From FEN-1297 sp046705645 (GTDB taxonomy: Bacteria > Bacteroidota > Ignavibacteria > Ignavibacteriales > Ignavibacteriaceae), in NCBI GenBank assembly GCA_046705645.1, contig JBJKQE010000086.1, positions 52,105-116,104 of the forward strand: 64,000 nucleotides of DNA, in the 5' to 3' direction. The position numbers and the translations under genes were made by a program. The notes under the pieces are model-generated. The model searched no databases and was not told the DNA's origin. It saw nothing but the letters and a program-made list of their open reading frames with translations. Of this stretch, positions 37,170 to 46,594 are shown in pieces; position 1 is the stretch's first letter; each line of letters starts with the position of its first letter.

Positions 37170-37489
37170 TTTTAATGAAATTATTTTTAATCAAGTTTAA
37201 ATGATAAAATTATTTTTGCTTTGTAAAAAATTTATCAACTTCAAATTGAATTATACTAAAAAATTAATATCTTATCACAAAACGAAAATACCCTTTATTA
37301 TCAGAACAATTAAGGGGAATTAATAATAGAGGGTAAAAATAATTCTTCAATTCGATCCTTAACTAATTACCCCTATAATATATCCAATCTTTTTCAAAAT
37401 ATTTTTAATTTTTCAACTTATAAAAATCAAACCGTAATAAATCTCGTCATAGTTTACTTTTATTTATCAATCATCTTTTAGCTGATATC
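37170..37489 (-). promoter_or_regulatory. 320-base leader between the deacetylase-like gene and the PAS gene, with competing inverted repeats
   Basis: No ORF is present. Three pairings share strands. CCCTTTA (37291-37297) pairs with TAAGGGG (37311-37317), imperfectly. AGGGGAATTA (37313-37322) pairs with TAATTACCCCT (37364-37374), with one bulge. AGAGGGTAA (37328-37336) pairs with TTACCCCT (37367-37374). They cannot all form at once. The region may hold the terminator of the upstream operon and the promoter of the PAS gene. Confidence 0.4.
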
Positions 37490-39388
37490 TTATATATCCG
37501 GCTTACTATAATCAAAAAAATACGTTCTGGATTCATCCGGCCGAAGATCATTTAAATAAACATAAATTACTTTATTATTTTTATCATAAATATATTTAGC
37601 CGGTTTTGTTCCTACAAGTTCGGTACTAAGAGTAATATCGCTAACCGGCTCATTCATATCTACTTGGACAACCAATCCATTCACAATTAGCTTGCCGGGA
37701 TTTGAAACAGTTAACGCAATTCGGTATTCTCCTCGTTGATTTATCCTTACCTCCACATAATTTCTTTTTGCCCACCATTTTTCAATCTGAGATGCTGTTG
37801 CTATCCAAAACTTTTTTTGCCTAAGATCATTAATAATTTTTTTAATTACATTCACATATTCCGGTTTGCATTGATAATCAGAATGAACCTCAAAAGTATA
37901 TAAGCCACCTTCAAAAAGTACTCTGTCCTCATCTTCCTGATAAGTAAAATATTGGTAACTCGTATCTGTCAATCCAAAGTCCCGAATAACATTGTAATCA
38001 TCGCGAGCTGTTTTGGGAATTGATACAACCAAACTGTCACCAAGTATGATTGTTTTAGGAATCGATCTGCCGGATAAAGAATCCGCAAAAATATATTTAT
38101 ATCCGCTTCCTATCATCGATTTAATAGTATTATTATCATAAATACCGTAATAAGGCATGCAGCCGATGATTGATAAATTTATCGAAGATTCTAGTGTCCT
38201 TTTAGCTCTTTTTAGTCTCATTAATTGGGTATTATAATTATAAAGCTTATTTAAAGTATCATTTACTGAAGTTAAATGTCCCACGTTAACAATAGGTCCA
38301 ACATCACCATACCGTGAAAGAGTTTTAACAAGATTTTTATTTAACTCCGCATCAGGTGTTCTTATAAAAAATGTAGCCCGAACATTTTCAGATTTAAGGA
38401 TTGATAATAAATTATTTTCATTTTCTAAATTCTTGGATAGATCTGATATTAAGACAGCTGCACCGTTATAATTTGCCGGCCAGTCTTTTATAAAAGCAAT
38501 AGGTTTATACGAAAGCCAATCCATGCAGTTTTTGAATAATTTATCAAAATATAAATAATCTTCTTGAACACCAATTATAGAATTTATATCAAATCCCATC
38601 CAAATAAATCGCCCGTTCCCGTAAGTTCCGTAGGCTATTCCTGCACTTTTTTTAATTTCTTCTCTTTCTAGACCTTTTTGAAGTTTGTAATTATACCAGA
38701 AACTCACCTGTTTTGTTCTAGGATCAAGAACTTCAACAGCCATTGGTCTATCCCAAGTAGCTACTTTTAAAGGGAAACCGGCTGGAATATTTGCTGTAAT
38801 AGGAAGACCGCCTCTTAGTGTATGTATTTTAGTAAATTCATCGGGCGAAATTTCTTTTGTAAATTTTAGTCCGAATGTTTGAGTAATAAAATCCCAGCCT
38901 CTCCATTTTCCATTATCCGAATAAGATGCAGTTCCACTGGTTGCAAAAACACTTCCGCCGTTTACTAAAAATTTCTTAATTTGAATAATCTCTTTATCGC
39001 TTAAAGATTTTGATCCGGGTAAAATTAATAATTGATATTTATATAAATTTCCAAGTTCAATTGTCGAATCATCAATCACTTTGAATTTGTAATTTTCAAT
39101 TGAAAGCAGCTTCTTCCAAGTATTTATGTTGTCGTTAAGCCATGTACTGCCTTGGGGCAGCATATTTTCCGTATATTGAGAATATAATATACCGACGGTC
39201 GGTTCTTTACCGTAAATAATATTTTTAATGAATTTGGAATTAGGTATAAACTGGGACGTATCTATTCTTCCGTAAACTCCTCGCAGAATAAATAAATAAA
39301 TAAAGATGGCGCTGATCAGTAAAACAGAACCAGAAATAATAATAAGCGGTTGATTAATTTTACCTCGATATCGAGATTTTAACGCCAC
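37490..39388 (-). CDS. Membrane-anchored protein: glutaminase-like fold plus degenerate polysaccharide deacetylase domain
   Basis: This 632-residue protein starts at GTG overlapping the previous gene by 10 bases. One membrane helix is at about 13-36. Residues 60-290 look like a class-I-glutaminase/beta-galactosidase-trimerisation fold ('YQLLILPGSKSLSDKEI', 'FLVNGGSVFATSG', 'YGNGRFIWMGFD'). Residues 305-535 look like a NodB-type deacetylase ('AAVLISDLSKN', 'NVRATFFIRTPD', 'FWIATASQIEKWWAKR'). The metal motifs are poor: TFDD is ISDL (Asp316) and HxxxH is reduced to His371 in GHLTSVN. A beta-rich tail follows. By position it is the counterpart of PgaB, but it may bind rather than deacetylate the polymer. 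Confidence 0.65.
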   Translation of the reverse strand: MALKSRYRGKINQPLIIISGSVLLISAIFIYLFILRGVYGRIDTSQFIPNSKFIKNIIYGKEPTVGILYSQYTENMLPQGSTWLNDNINTWKKLLSIENYKFKVIDDSTIELGNLYKYQLLILPGSKSLSDKEIIQIKKFLVNGGSVFATSGTASYSDNGKWRGWDFITQTFGLKFTKEISPDEFTKIHTLRGGLPITANIPAGFPLKVATWDRPMAVEVLDPRTKQVSFWYNYKLQKGLEREEIKKSAGIAYGTYGNGRFIWMGFDINSIIGVQEDYLYFDKLFKNCMDWLSYKPIAFIKDWPANYNGAAVLISDLSKNLENENNLLSILKSENVRATFFIRTPDAELNKNLVKTLSRYGDVGPIVNVGHLTSVNDTLNKLYNYNTQLMRLKRAKRTLESSINLSIIGCMPYYGIYDNNTIKSMIGSGYKYIFADSLSGRSIPKTIILGDSLVVSIPKTARDDYNVIRDFGLTDTSYQYFTYQEDEDRVLFEGGLYTFEVHSDYQCKPEYVNVIKKIINDLRQKKFWIATASQIEKWWAKRNYVEVRINQRGEYRIALTVSNPGKLIVNGLVVQVDMNEPVSDITLSTELVGTKPAKYIYDKNNKVIYVYLNDLRPDESRTYFFDYSKPDI

Positions 39389-39921
39389 TTTAATGCTCCG
39401 GTATCTTTATCTTCTTTGGCCGGTACATATCCTTCGGAAGTATATTTTAAAAATTTGGAATCCCGAATTCTTTTTTCATCTTCGGGACGCTGTGTATATC
39501 TTGAATATTGATACCCGGTAGACGAATAACCAACCGTTCCAAATTGTCTAGCCGATTGTTCAGAAGTTATAGAATATGGCTGCCTATATGCTGTATATGG
39601 CTGCGGTTTAGGTGTAAATCTTGGCTGCATGGGTCTTTGTGTTCTTATAGATTCTTGTGATACATAAGCCGGTTGTTGGTACAAAGGAGTTTTTCCCGGT
39701 TCACCAATAGTGGGTTTGGTTATGTATCTTTCCGTCCTTACAGCTTGTTTTTCTGCAGCAGGAGTAACTAATTCTGCTTTCACCTCGGATGGTTGGGTAA
39801 GCAAAGCTGCCTGTCCTTTCCTCTCTCTAATTTTGTAGAGGATATAAGCTCCTATTGCCAATAAAAATGTACTTATAGTGGCAACAAGAATTATTGTCGA
39901 TAAAACCGGAATTAGTTCCAT
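39379..39921 (-). CDS. Small single-span membrane protein with Pro/Gln/Tyr-rich tail
   Basis: The 180-residue protein has one membrane helix (about 7-30, followed by KIRERK) and a long low-complexity cytoplasmic tail rich in Pro, Gln, Tyr, Thr and Arg, ending TGALKWR. No domain is recognised. It sits 30 bases after the synthase gene and overlaps the deacetylase-like gene by 10 bases. By position it could be an accessory of the synthase, comparable to PgaD. The tail lacks hallmarks of a PilZ or other c-di-GMP domain. Confidence 0.6.
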   Translation of the reverse strand: MELIPVLSTIILVATISTFLLAIGAYILYKIRERKGQAALLTQPSEVKAELVTPAAEKQAVRTERYITKPTIGEPGKTPLYQQPAYVSQESIRTQRPMQPRFTPKPQPYTAYRQPYSITSEQSARQFGTVGYSSTGYQYSRYTQRPEDEKRIRDSKFLKYTSEGYVPAKEDKDTGALKWR

Positions 39922-39951
39922 TAGTCCCTCTCTAATATACTTAATAAAATT

Positions 39952-41355
39952 TTATACTTTGGCAGTGCCAACACGTTCCAATTTTCCCCAAGACATTCTG
40001 ATACCAAGAAATTCTTCAATTGTGGACATTGCCTTACAAATATCAATTATCAAAATAAAAAACATTCTGTAAATTATTGAATATCCCACAAGCCTGTACT
40101 CTTCCCTCTCAACTGCAATACAATATAAGGCCGTAACAAGATCAAGCAAAGCTAAACCGGCCCACCAGAAAAAAATTAAATTTGAAAAACCAAAAGCTAA
40201 AGCAGCTATTATAAAAAATAAATTTGCCGCTATATTCATAGTCGGCCAAATTAATGCTTCATAAAACATTGTCCAAAGAATAAATGTATCTCCAAAGTTA
40301 ATACTTGGATCAAACATCAATTTTTTATGTTTCCTAATTGACTGGAGAATTCCGCGCGTCCATCTGTATCTTTGTTTTAATAATTGCTGTAATTTAGCCG
40401 GTGCTTCCGTATAAGAAACTGATTTTGGTTCATAATATATTTTCCAGCCATTTGCCAGAATTTTAAGTGTTAAATCCGCATCTTCAGCAAATGTATCACT
40501 TGAATAAAATCCCGCTTCTTCAATCGCTTTTCTTCTAAAAAATCCTATAGGGCCCGGGATAATATTTACTAAGCGAACATAGCTCTGAGCACTTCTCGCC
40601 ATGTTTAAGCCTTCAATATACTCAAGAGCTTGAAGATCGGTAAATAACTTTCCGCGATTTAATACTTTTACATTTCCGGCAACAGCGCCTATTTCTCTGT
40701 TTGCAAAATGACGAATTGCTAACTTCATTGAATCCGGCGATAATTGAGAATCTCCATCCATACAAAGTATTATTTCAGCTTTAGATAACCTGATACCTGC
40801 GTTTAGTGCTTTAGCTTTTCCGCCGTTTGGTTTGCTGACTAATGAAATTTTAATATCACTATATTTACCTCGCTGGTAGCCAACAAGTGATTCCGCAACA
40901 TTTTTAGTCGCGTCGGTTGAACCGTCGTTAATAATTATTATTTCGTAGTTCGGGTAATCTAGTTGAAGTAATGATACGATTGAATCCGTTATTACTTTTT
41001 CTTCATTGTATACAGGTACTAAAATAGAAACAAATGGATAATAACCGCTTTCCGTCGCACTATATGTATATTCATTTATATATAAATAAGCTAAAGATAG
41101 AATTGAAAAATAACGGAATAGAAGAACGAATAAAAAAATTACCAATGCAACAATTGTGGCATATTCCAATAATGCTTTAAAACTCAGTACAGTCATAGGA
41201 AGGGTGTAAATAATTGTCATTATTAATAACAAGGATAATAATCCATTAATAATGATGCGCCGGATGTATTTTCGTTTTACATTCTCTGTTTGCTGCGTCG
41301 GTTCTCTATTATCTAGAGTTAGCGCAACACGTTTTACTTCCTGATTTAACTGCAT
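39952..41355 (-). CDS. Processive GT2 polysaccharide synthase (PgaC/BcsA-like)
   Basis: The 467-residue enzyme has two N-terminal helices (about 32-90), a GT-A catalytic domain and three C-terminal helices. Motifs are complete for a processive beta-glycosyltransferase: 'VPVYNEEKVI', 'IINDGSTDATKNVAESL', 'CMDGDSQL' (DxD), 'FAEDADLTLKIL' (ED base) and 'LKQRYRWTRGIL' (QxxRW). It should polymerise a UDP-sugar and move the chain across the inner membrane. The overall length and helix pattern are nearest to poly-N-acetylglucosamine synthases. No PilZ domain is fused. Confidence 0.9.
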   Translation of the reverse strand: MQLNQEVKRVALTLDNREPTQQTENVKRKYIRRIIINGLLSLLLIMTIIYTLPMTVLSFKALLEYATIVALVIFLFVLLFRYFSILSLAYLYINEYTYSATESGYYPFVSILVPVYNEEKVITDSIVSLLQLDYPNYEIIIINDGSTDATKNVAESLVGYQRGKYSDIKISLVSKPNGGKAKALNAGIRLSKAEIILCMDGDSQLSPDSMKLAIRHFANREIGAVAGNVKVLNRGKLFTDLQALEYIEGLNMARSAQSYVRLVNIIPGPIGFFRRKAIEEAGFYSSDTFAEDADLTLKILANGWKIYYEPKSVSYTEAPAKLQQLLKQRYRWTRGILQSIRKHKKLMFDPSINFGDTFILWTMFYEALIWPTMNIAANLFFIIAALAFGFSNLIFFWWAGLALLDLVTALYCIAVEREEYRLVGYSIIYRMFFILIIDICKAMSTIEEFLGIRMSWGKLERVGTAKV

Positions 41356-41636
41356 AATATTTTAGAGCTTTTTTAAGCAATTTGTCAATTATAATGCCAC
41401 CTAATTCGTTTTTTACAAACAATTAAATGATGTTTTCCGTCCTTTATCTGTAACAGATTAAGATAAGACACAGCTTTGTATCAATCTAAGTCAGAAAAAA
41501 GTTTAGTTTTTAAAAGCCTAATTATAATAAGTATAACTACTTAGCCTAATACTAATTAATTTTTGAGTTAAATTTTATTTAAAATATAAAAACTTTTGTC
41601 TATTTTATTTTAATATTACAATTTAAAATCAACTAT

Positions 41637-44507
41637 TTACAAAGCCCAATATGCTGTAATGCTTGCAGCAAAAGAGCTGTATCCTACAACGTTCTGAAAG
41701 CTGCTGCCACCGCTTATTCTGCCTTGAATTGTCAATCTATTTATAACAAGAATGCTGGCATTTAAATATGCCTGTCTAAGTATATAATTACTATTTTCAA
41801 CAAATCCAATTAATCCGCCAATTGTAACGGTGGAATTTGATTTATGATAAATTTCCCAATCTGCCCAGACATTATTTGAAGAATAAGTTAACGGTGAGAA
41901 ATAATGAGTAGTCTGAGTCCGAAATCCGGAATTATAAAATTCGTAACCTAAAATAAAATCCTTGGAAAAATATTTACCGAGTCTTAAAGACAATGCATAA
42001 CCATCATTACCATCTTGAAAACCGAAATTTGAATAATCAGCAGAAAATTTTATTCCCGATTGAGTTTGATAATATCCTCCGGCCCTAAAAAGATTAGCAG
42101 ATAATCTGGTACTTATTAAATAAGGAGCATAAATTATTTGGGAAGCATCCATTCTGGAATAATTACCATAAATTGAATAATGGTTTGTTTCTTCAGAACG
42201 GAAGAATATGTCGGTTATTGGTCTATTTATGGAATTTAAGTAATAAGTATTGCCAAAGTTAACTCCAAACGTTGTGCTTGCAAATAACCTGAAAGTTAGT
42301 CCGAACCTTATTGTATTTGCATTTATATTTGAAGTATCGGAAGTTAAATTTGTTCTAAACGCTTCGGCCCCGATTGATAAGAAAGTAGTCAATCCCAAAT
42401 CAACTCTTAAGCCTTCAATATTATTTTTAATTCCCAAATTGTCGGAATAATAAGATCCATAAGGAGTTATTAGAGTATAAGTGGGAAAAGATGATAACAT
42501 TCCCCTGAAACCGGTAACCGGCAGCCATTTATATCTTTGCTTAACCATTGATATTTGTAATGAATCCAGCTTCATCTGTTTCTCCATCCTATCGTAGACA
42601 TCTCTAGCCTCATCATATTCTTTCATTCGCACATAAGAATCACCCAGGTAGAGAGAAACATAAAAATTATCAGGTTGTTTATCTGCTAGTCTTTTAAAAC
42701 TTGAGAGCGCCTCAATTGAATCTCCCATTGCATAATATGTTGTTGCTCTCGTATAATCGATATTAAAATCGTAGTTATTCTTCAATAAATCAGTATAAAT
42801 ATCGACAGCTTTTTGATAATTACCGGCACAAACATTTACATCAGCAAATTCTTTTTCAATTAAAGGATTAGGAGGAGAATTTCTTAAGAATTCTTCATAC
42901 TTTGATAATGCTTCTTTACATTTATTTGATGAATATAATTTTTCGGCTTCACTAAGGATTGCATAATTTTTTTCCTGCTTATATCTAAATTGATTAAGTG
43001 TAAGAGCAGATTGGAGACTTTTTAATTGAGCACTATATGGATTTATTGTTTTTATTTTATTCATATAATTTTCCGCAAGAGAAAAATCATTTTGCTGCAT
43101 ATTAATGAAACTCATTGCAACCAAAGCTCTAAGATTATCGGGCTCTTTCATTAATACATTTTGAAGATATTTTTCCGCTTCATCAAAGTTTTGCCCTGTC
43201 CATCCATCAAGTTCGGCCATAAATAATTGATACTTTAAATTATCAGGCTCCATTTTTAATAAGTACTTAACAGTAATTTGCGCTTTGAAGTAATCACGAT
43301 TGTTTGCTTCAACTTCCGCATAGTTATATAAGATATCCTTATCATCAGGATATACCTTCAAATAATTTTCGTATACATACATTGCAGAATCGTACTCCTG
43401 CAGTTTATTATACGCTTGTCCGAGTTTTAAAACAGCATTTTTATTTAATGAATCCTTTGCTAAAATTTCCTTGTATTTTACAACTTGTGTGTTATAATAA
43501 ATAGTTTGAAGTGAATCTACTAATTGAGAAATATGAGCGACTTGAATTGAATCGTATTTTGTATTTTCCAGTAATTGAATTTGCTGATTTGCTTCTTCAA
43601 ATCGGTTGGTTTTATACAATTCCTTAATCAACTTAAATCTTATTTTATTATTTAACGGATTATTTTTTAAAATTCTATAGTATCTATCAATTGGATAAAC
43701 AAAACTGGATCGGCCTAATGACAATCCATAATTATAATTTTTATACGAAGTATCATTAATTGTGTAAATATAGCCGTTGCCTTTGGCTAAATCCAAACCG
43801 TTAATCGCTTCTTTGAAATATGGTTTAAGGGCAAGAGCATTTTCAAATGCTTTAACTGCAGTTCTATACTTTCCTAACCATAAAGAAAAGTACCCAAACT
43901 TAGTCCAGATCCTCTGATCATTCGGATATTCTTCCGTATATTTTTTAAGAATAGGCCACCCTTTAGAGATATGATTATTTTTACCTAAAATATCGGAATA
44001 CCTGATAATTTCATCTGGAGATGCATGCTCGAGAGTTAGGAATTTATCATACCACTCTTCAGCAACAAGCCATTTTCCTAAATTCTTATATGCTTTTCCA
44101 ATTGCCAGATAATTATTTGGATCTTTAAGATTTATAGCAACTTCCCTTTTATATCCTTCAATTTCATTATACAGTAATTTATACCACGAATTGGTAGCAC
44201 GGTTAAGATTAATTCTTAAATTAGAATTATGTGGTTCTAGTTTTGTTGCAAGACGGAAATAGTAAACAGCATCTTCAAATCGTTGTTGTTTTTCATAACA
44301 GAGGGCTATAAGGTTATAACCATCAGCTACTTGCGGTTGCGCTGAAATATATTTATTTAGAAGATCTATTGCTTCACTGTAACGGCCGGACTGCATTTCA
44401 CTTTGTGCTTCCGTTTTTAATTCGCTAGTTACATTTTGTGCTTTGACAGTGAGACATAATCCTAACAATATAAAAATTACGATCTTACAGAATGCATTAA
44501 GTTTCAT
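41637..44507 (-). CDS. TPR plus outer-membrane barrel protein (PgaA/YaiO-like exporter)
   Basis: Starting from the ATG at 44507 (an in-frame TTG at 44519 adds four residues before the signal peptide), the product is about 956 residues. The signal peptide ends VKAQN. Residues 30-660 are a chain of roughly fourteen TPR-like helical pairs ('SEAIDLLNKYISAQPQVADGYNLIALCYEKQ' style units). Residues 680-956 are a beta-barrel of the YaiO type, with many Tyr/Ser/Phe strands and ending ITAYWAL. This layout matches exopolysaccharide export porins such as PgaA and BcsC. It follows directly on the KaiC-like gene. Confidence 0.85.
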   Translation of the reverse strand: MKLNAFCKIVIFILLGLCLTVKAQNVTSELKTEAQSEMQSGRYSEAIDLLNKYISAQPQVADGYNLIALCYEKQQRFEDAVYYFRLATKLEPHNSNLRINLNRATNSWYKLLYNEIEGYKREVAINLKDPNNYLAIGKAYKNLGKWLVAEEWYDKFLTLEHASPDEIIRYSDILGKNNHISKGWPILKKYTEEYPNDQRIWTKFGYFSLWLGKYRTAVKAFENALALKPYFKEAINGLDLAKGNGYIYTINDTSYKNYNYGLSLGRSSFVYPIDRYYRILKNNPLNNKIRFKLIKELYKTNRFEEANQQIQLLENTKYDSIQVAHISQLVDSLQTIYYNTQVVKYKEILAKDSLNKNAVLKLGQAYNKLQEYDSAMYVYENYLKVYPDDKDILYNYAEVEANNRDYFKAQITVKYLLKMEPDNLKYQLFMAELDGWTGQNFDEAEKYLQNVLMKEPDNLRALVAMSFINMQQNDFSLAENYMNKIKTINPYSAQLKSLQSALTLNQFRYKQEKNYAILSEAEKLYSSNKCKEALSKYEEFLRNSPPNPLIEKEFADVNVCAGNYQKAVDIYTDLLKNNYDFNIDYTRATTYYAMGDSIEALSSFKRLADKQPDNFYVSLYLGDSYVRMKEYDEARDVYDRMEKQMKLDSLQISMVKQRYKWLPVTGFRGMLSSFPTYTLITPYGSYYSDNLGIKNNIEGLRVDLGLTTFLSIGAEAFRTNLTSDTSNINANTIRFGLTFRLFASTTFGVNFGNTYYLNSINRPITDIFFRSEETNHYSIYGNYSRMDASQIIYAPYLISTRLSANLFRAGGYYQTQSGIKFSADYSNFGFQDGNDGYALSLRLGKYFSKDFILGYEFYNSGFRTQTTHYFSPLTYSSNNVWADWEIYHKSNSTVTIGGLIGFVENSNYILRQAYLNASILVINRLTIQGRISGGSSFQNVVGYSSFAASITAYWAL

Positions 44508-44519
44508 TGGAACATTCAA

Positions 44520-45764
44520 TTAGTAAATTCCTAATTTATTCTTCTCCGTCCCGTTTTCTGAAAGAATCCTATCCATTATGCTGTCGGCATTCTGAATGCT
44601 TTCGTCAACTCTAATGGCATAAACTGAAATGTATTGAGTGACATTTTGTAAATATTCGGCATCATGATTAGGAAGATTACTTTTAATTTTAGCAATTATT
44701 GAATTTATGCCTTTCGGTTCTTCTTTAGTGGCTAGTACAATTACTTTATTGGATATAAGACAAATTTTATCTTTCTTATCGGTAGAAAGTCTAATTGCAT
44801 TTTGCAACTGTGTAAGCGTTAAAAGTCCCATACTATCAGCCACAACGTCCAATTTAAAAGAAATTACTGTAAATAATTGTCCGGTACTTTTATAAAGTGC
44901 TATTTGATTATTCAATATTAAATAGAAATCACTTTCGGAATAATAATTATGATATGAAAATTGTTCTTCTTCGGTATAAATCTCGGCAAGTGATTTGTAT
45001 TTCATTTGCGACTCTGTTGTAATAGAGGAAGGATATTTTGATATTGTTTGTTTCGGATGATAATCTGTTGTTAATCCCTTGTACGGTTCGATATAATAAT
45101 TTGATGTAAATTTACCTTCCGGATGCCCAATATTAGGTGTTATTGTTATAGTACCACCCTTTATTTGATTAACTTCGTCTTCATTTTTTTGAAGATAAAT
45201 AATCCCCGTTGAAGTAGCCGCAAGAGCATCAACAATTGAATTAGATAGGGGAGAAACGGGATCACCTAAAACAAATAAACTTGTTATACCGTTTTCTTCT
45301 ATACCTTCTATAGTCTGTCCGAAAACTTTACTCAGTAAAGTAATATCATTAAATCCAATAAAAGGAGTTAATTCATCAAAAACTATTTTATTAGGCTGAT
45401 ATTGTTCAACTAATGCAACAATATCATTTAAATATTCTATCAGAAAATTATCTGGGTTATCAACTTCATACAAATCTGTTGGCGAGGCTACTCTTACAAC
45501 AATAATAAAATTCTGATTCATATAATGCTGCAAGTCGAAATCAATTGAAGCTGCCTGAATCATTAAATCTTTCGGGCGCATGCTTGTAAAATAAAGACAG
45601 ACTTCTTTTTTGCTAGCACACTCCATTGCAAATTGTAGACTAAGCAGAGTTCTTCCGGATTTCTTAGGACCTATTAATAAATATGTCCCCCCTCTATAAA
45701 ATCCTCCCCATGCATTATCAATAAATGAAATACCGGAAGGCAACAACTGTATCTTATTTTTCAT
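44520..45764 (-). CDS. KaiC/RecA-like ATPase with unusual Walker A and an extra C-terminal domain
   Basis: This 414-residue cytoplasmic protein begins with a KaiC-type fold: 'SGISFIDNAWGGFYRGGTYL', P-loop 'IGPKKSGRTLLSLQF' (32-39), 'VCLYFTSMRPKDLM', Walker B-like 'NKIVFDELTPFIGF'. The P-loop lysine is replaced by Arg38. Residues 270-400 ('DFYLILNNQIALYKSTGQLF', 'VISFKLD', 'ICLISNKVIVLATKEEP') look like a nucleotide-cyclase-type alpha/beta fold without the GGDEF signature. The gene is the first of the exopolysaccharide operon and abuts the exporter gene. It may regulate synthesis by binding a nucleotide. This is a guess from position and fold. Confidence 0.65.
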   Translation of the reverse strand: MKNKIQLLPSGISFIDNAWGGFYRGGTYLLIGPKKSGRTLLSLQFAMECASKKEVCLYFTSMRPKDLMIQAASIDFDLQHYMNQNFIIVVRVASPTDLYEVDNPDNFLIEYLNDIVALVEQYQPNKIVFDELTPFIGFNDITLLSKVFGQTIEGIEENGITSLFVLGDPVSPLSNSIVDALAATSTGIIYLQKNEDEVNQIKGGTITITPNIGHPEGKFTSNYYIEPYKGLTTDYHPKQTISKYPSSITTESQMKYKSLAEIYTEEEQFSYHNYYSESDFYLILNNQIALYKSTGQLFTVISFKLDVVADSMGLLTLTQLQNAIRLSTDKKDKICLISNKVIVLATKEEPKGINSIIAKIKSNLPNHDAEYLQNVTQYISVYAIRVDESIQNADSIMDRILSENGTEKNKLGIY

Positions 45765-46182
45765 AACCTCATCACATTTTTTTGTAAATAAGCCAAATTT
45801 TATGCCGAAATTAAATATTTAATATTCCGAATTTTTGGCAAAGCAGCAGCTTGCTTTGAATTAAATAGAGACATGTAATTACTTGTGTATTATAATGTTA
45901 CAAATGATTTCCATATTATTTTCACAATTATTTGAGAGAGTTATTCCAAATACTATTTATTATTAAACTAAAATTTAAAAAATCTAAAATCAAAACTATT
46001 CATGTTAATTTGGAATTTATTGATTTATGGTAATAGGTAATTATTCACGAACTTATTCAATTAAATATTAATTATTAGATGAATGATTTAGATGTGTTCA
46101 GTATTTTTTAAACAGAGATGGGTTAAAGTGTAACTATAATTTAACTTTAGTTTTAAGGTAATATTTGTTGAAAATTATAGAT
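45765..46182. other. 418-base intergenic region ahead of the exopolysaccharide operon
   Basis: This AT-rich stretch lies between the response regulator gene and the KaiC-like gene on the same strand. No convincing gene or strong hairpin is present; the longest short ORFs are about 20 codons and look random. It probably holds the promoter of the leftward exopolysaccharide operon. Confidence 0.45.
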
Positions 46183-46560
46183 CTAAATTAATTTATCAAT
46201 TGCACTTATTAAAATCGATTTTTCTACCGGTTTAGGTAAATAATCATTAGCGCCTAGTTTAAGAAATTTTTCTCTATCGCCTTTTAAAGCATAAGCAGTA
46301 ATAACAATAATCGGAATTTTCTCCAATTCTTTCAATTTACGAACCTGGGAAATAACATCTTCACCGGATAAATCTCCCGGTAAATGTATATCTAATAAAA
46401 TGGCATCGTAATGCCTTCCCATTAACATTTCCATCCCCTTTTCGGCATTTTCTACAATATCTACAGAATATTTTTCTCTTAAATAAATTTTAAATATTAA
46501 TTGAGTTTCAATATTATCTTCGATTAATAATAAAAATTTTTTCCCTACTTCATCAGCCAT
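46183..46560 (-). CDS. Single-domain response regulator
   Basis: The 125-residue receiver domain has the acidic pair in 'LLLIEDNIETQLIFKIYL', the phosphoacceptor in 'AILLDIHLPGDLSGEDVI', Thr in 'IIVITAYALKGDREKFL' and Lys in 'YLPKPVEKSIL'. It has no output domain. It is clearly related to the receiver at the end of the PAS protein (shared 'IED--TQ--FK' and 'GD-EKF---G-ND---KP'). That suggests a common signalling circuit flanking the exopolysaccharide genes. Confidence 0.92.
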   Translation of the reverse strand: MADEVGKKFLLLIEDNIETQLIFKIYLREKYSVDIVENAEKGMEMLMGRHYDAILLDIHLPGDLSGEDVISQVRKLKELEKIPIIVITAYALKGDREKFLKLGANDYLPKPVEKSILISAIDKLI

Positions 46561-46594
46561 AAACTACGAAGGATTTATTTATAAATAATTCTAT

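Noticed and set aside
45765..46182. Short ORFs in the gap ahead of the exopolysaccharide operon
   Set aside because: They are around 20 codons, without a ribosome site or recognisable pattern.
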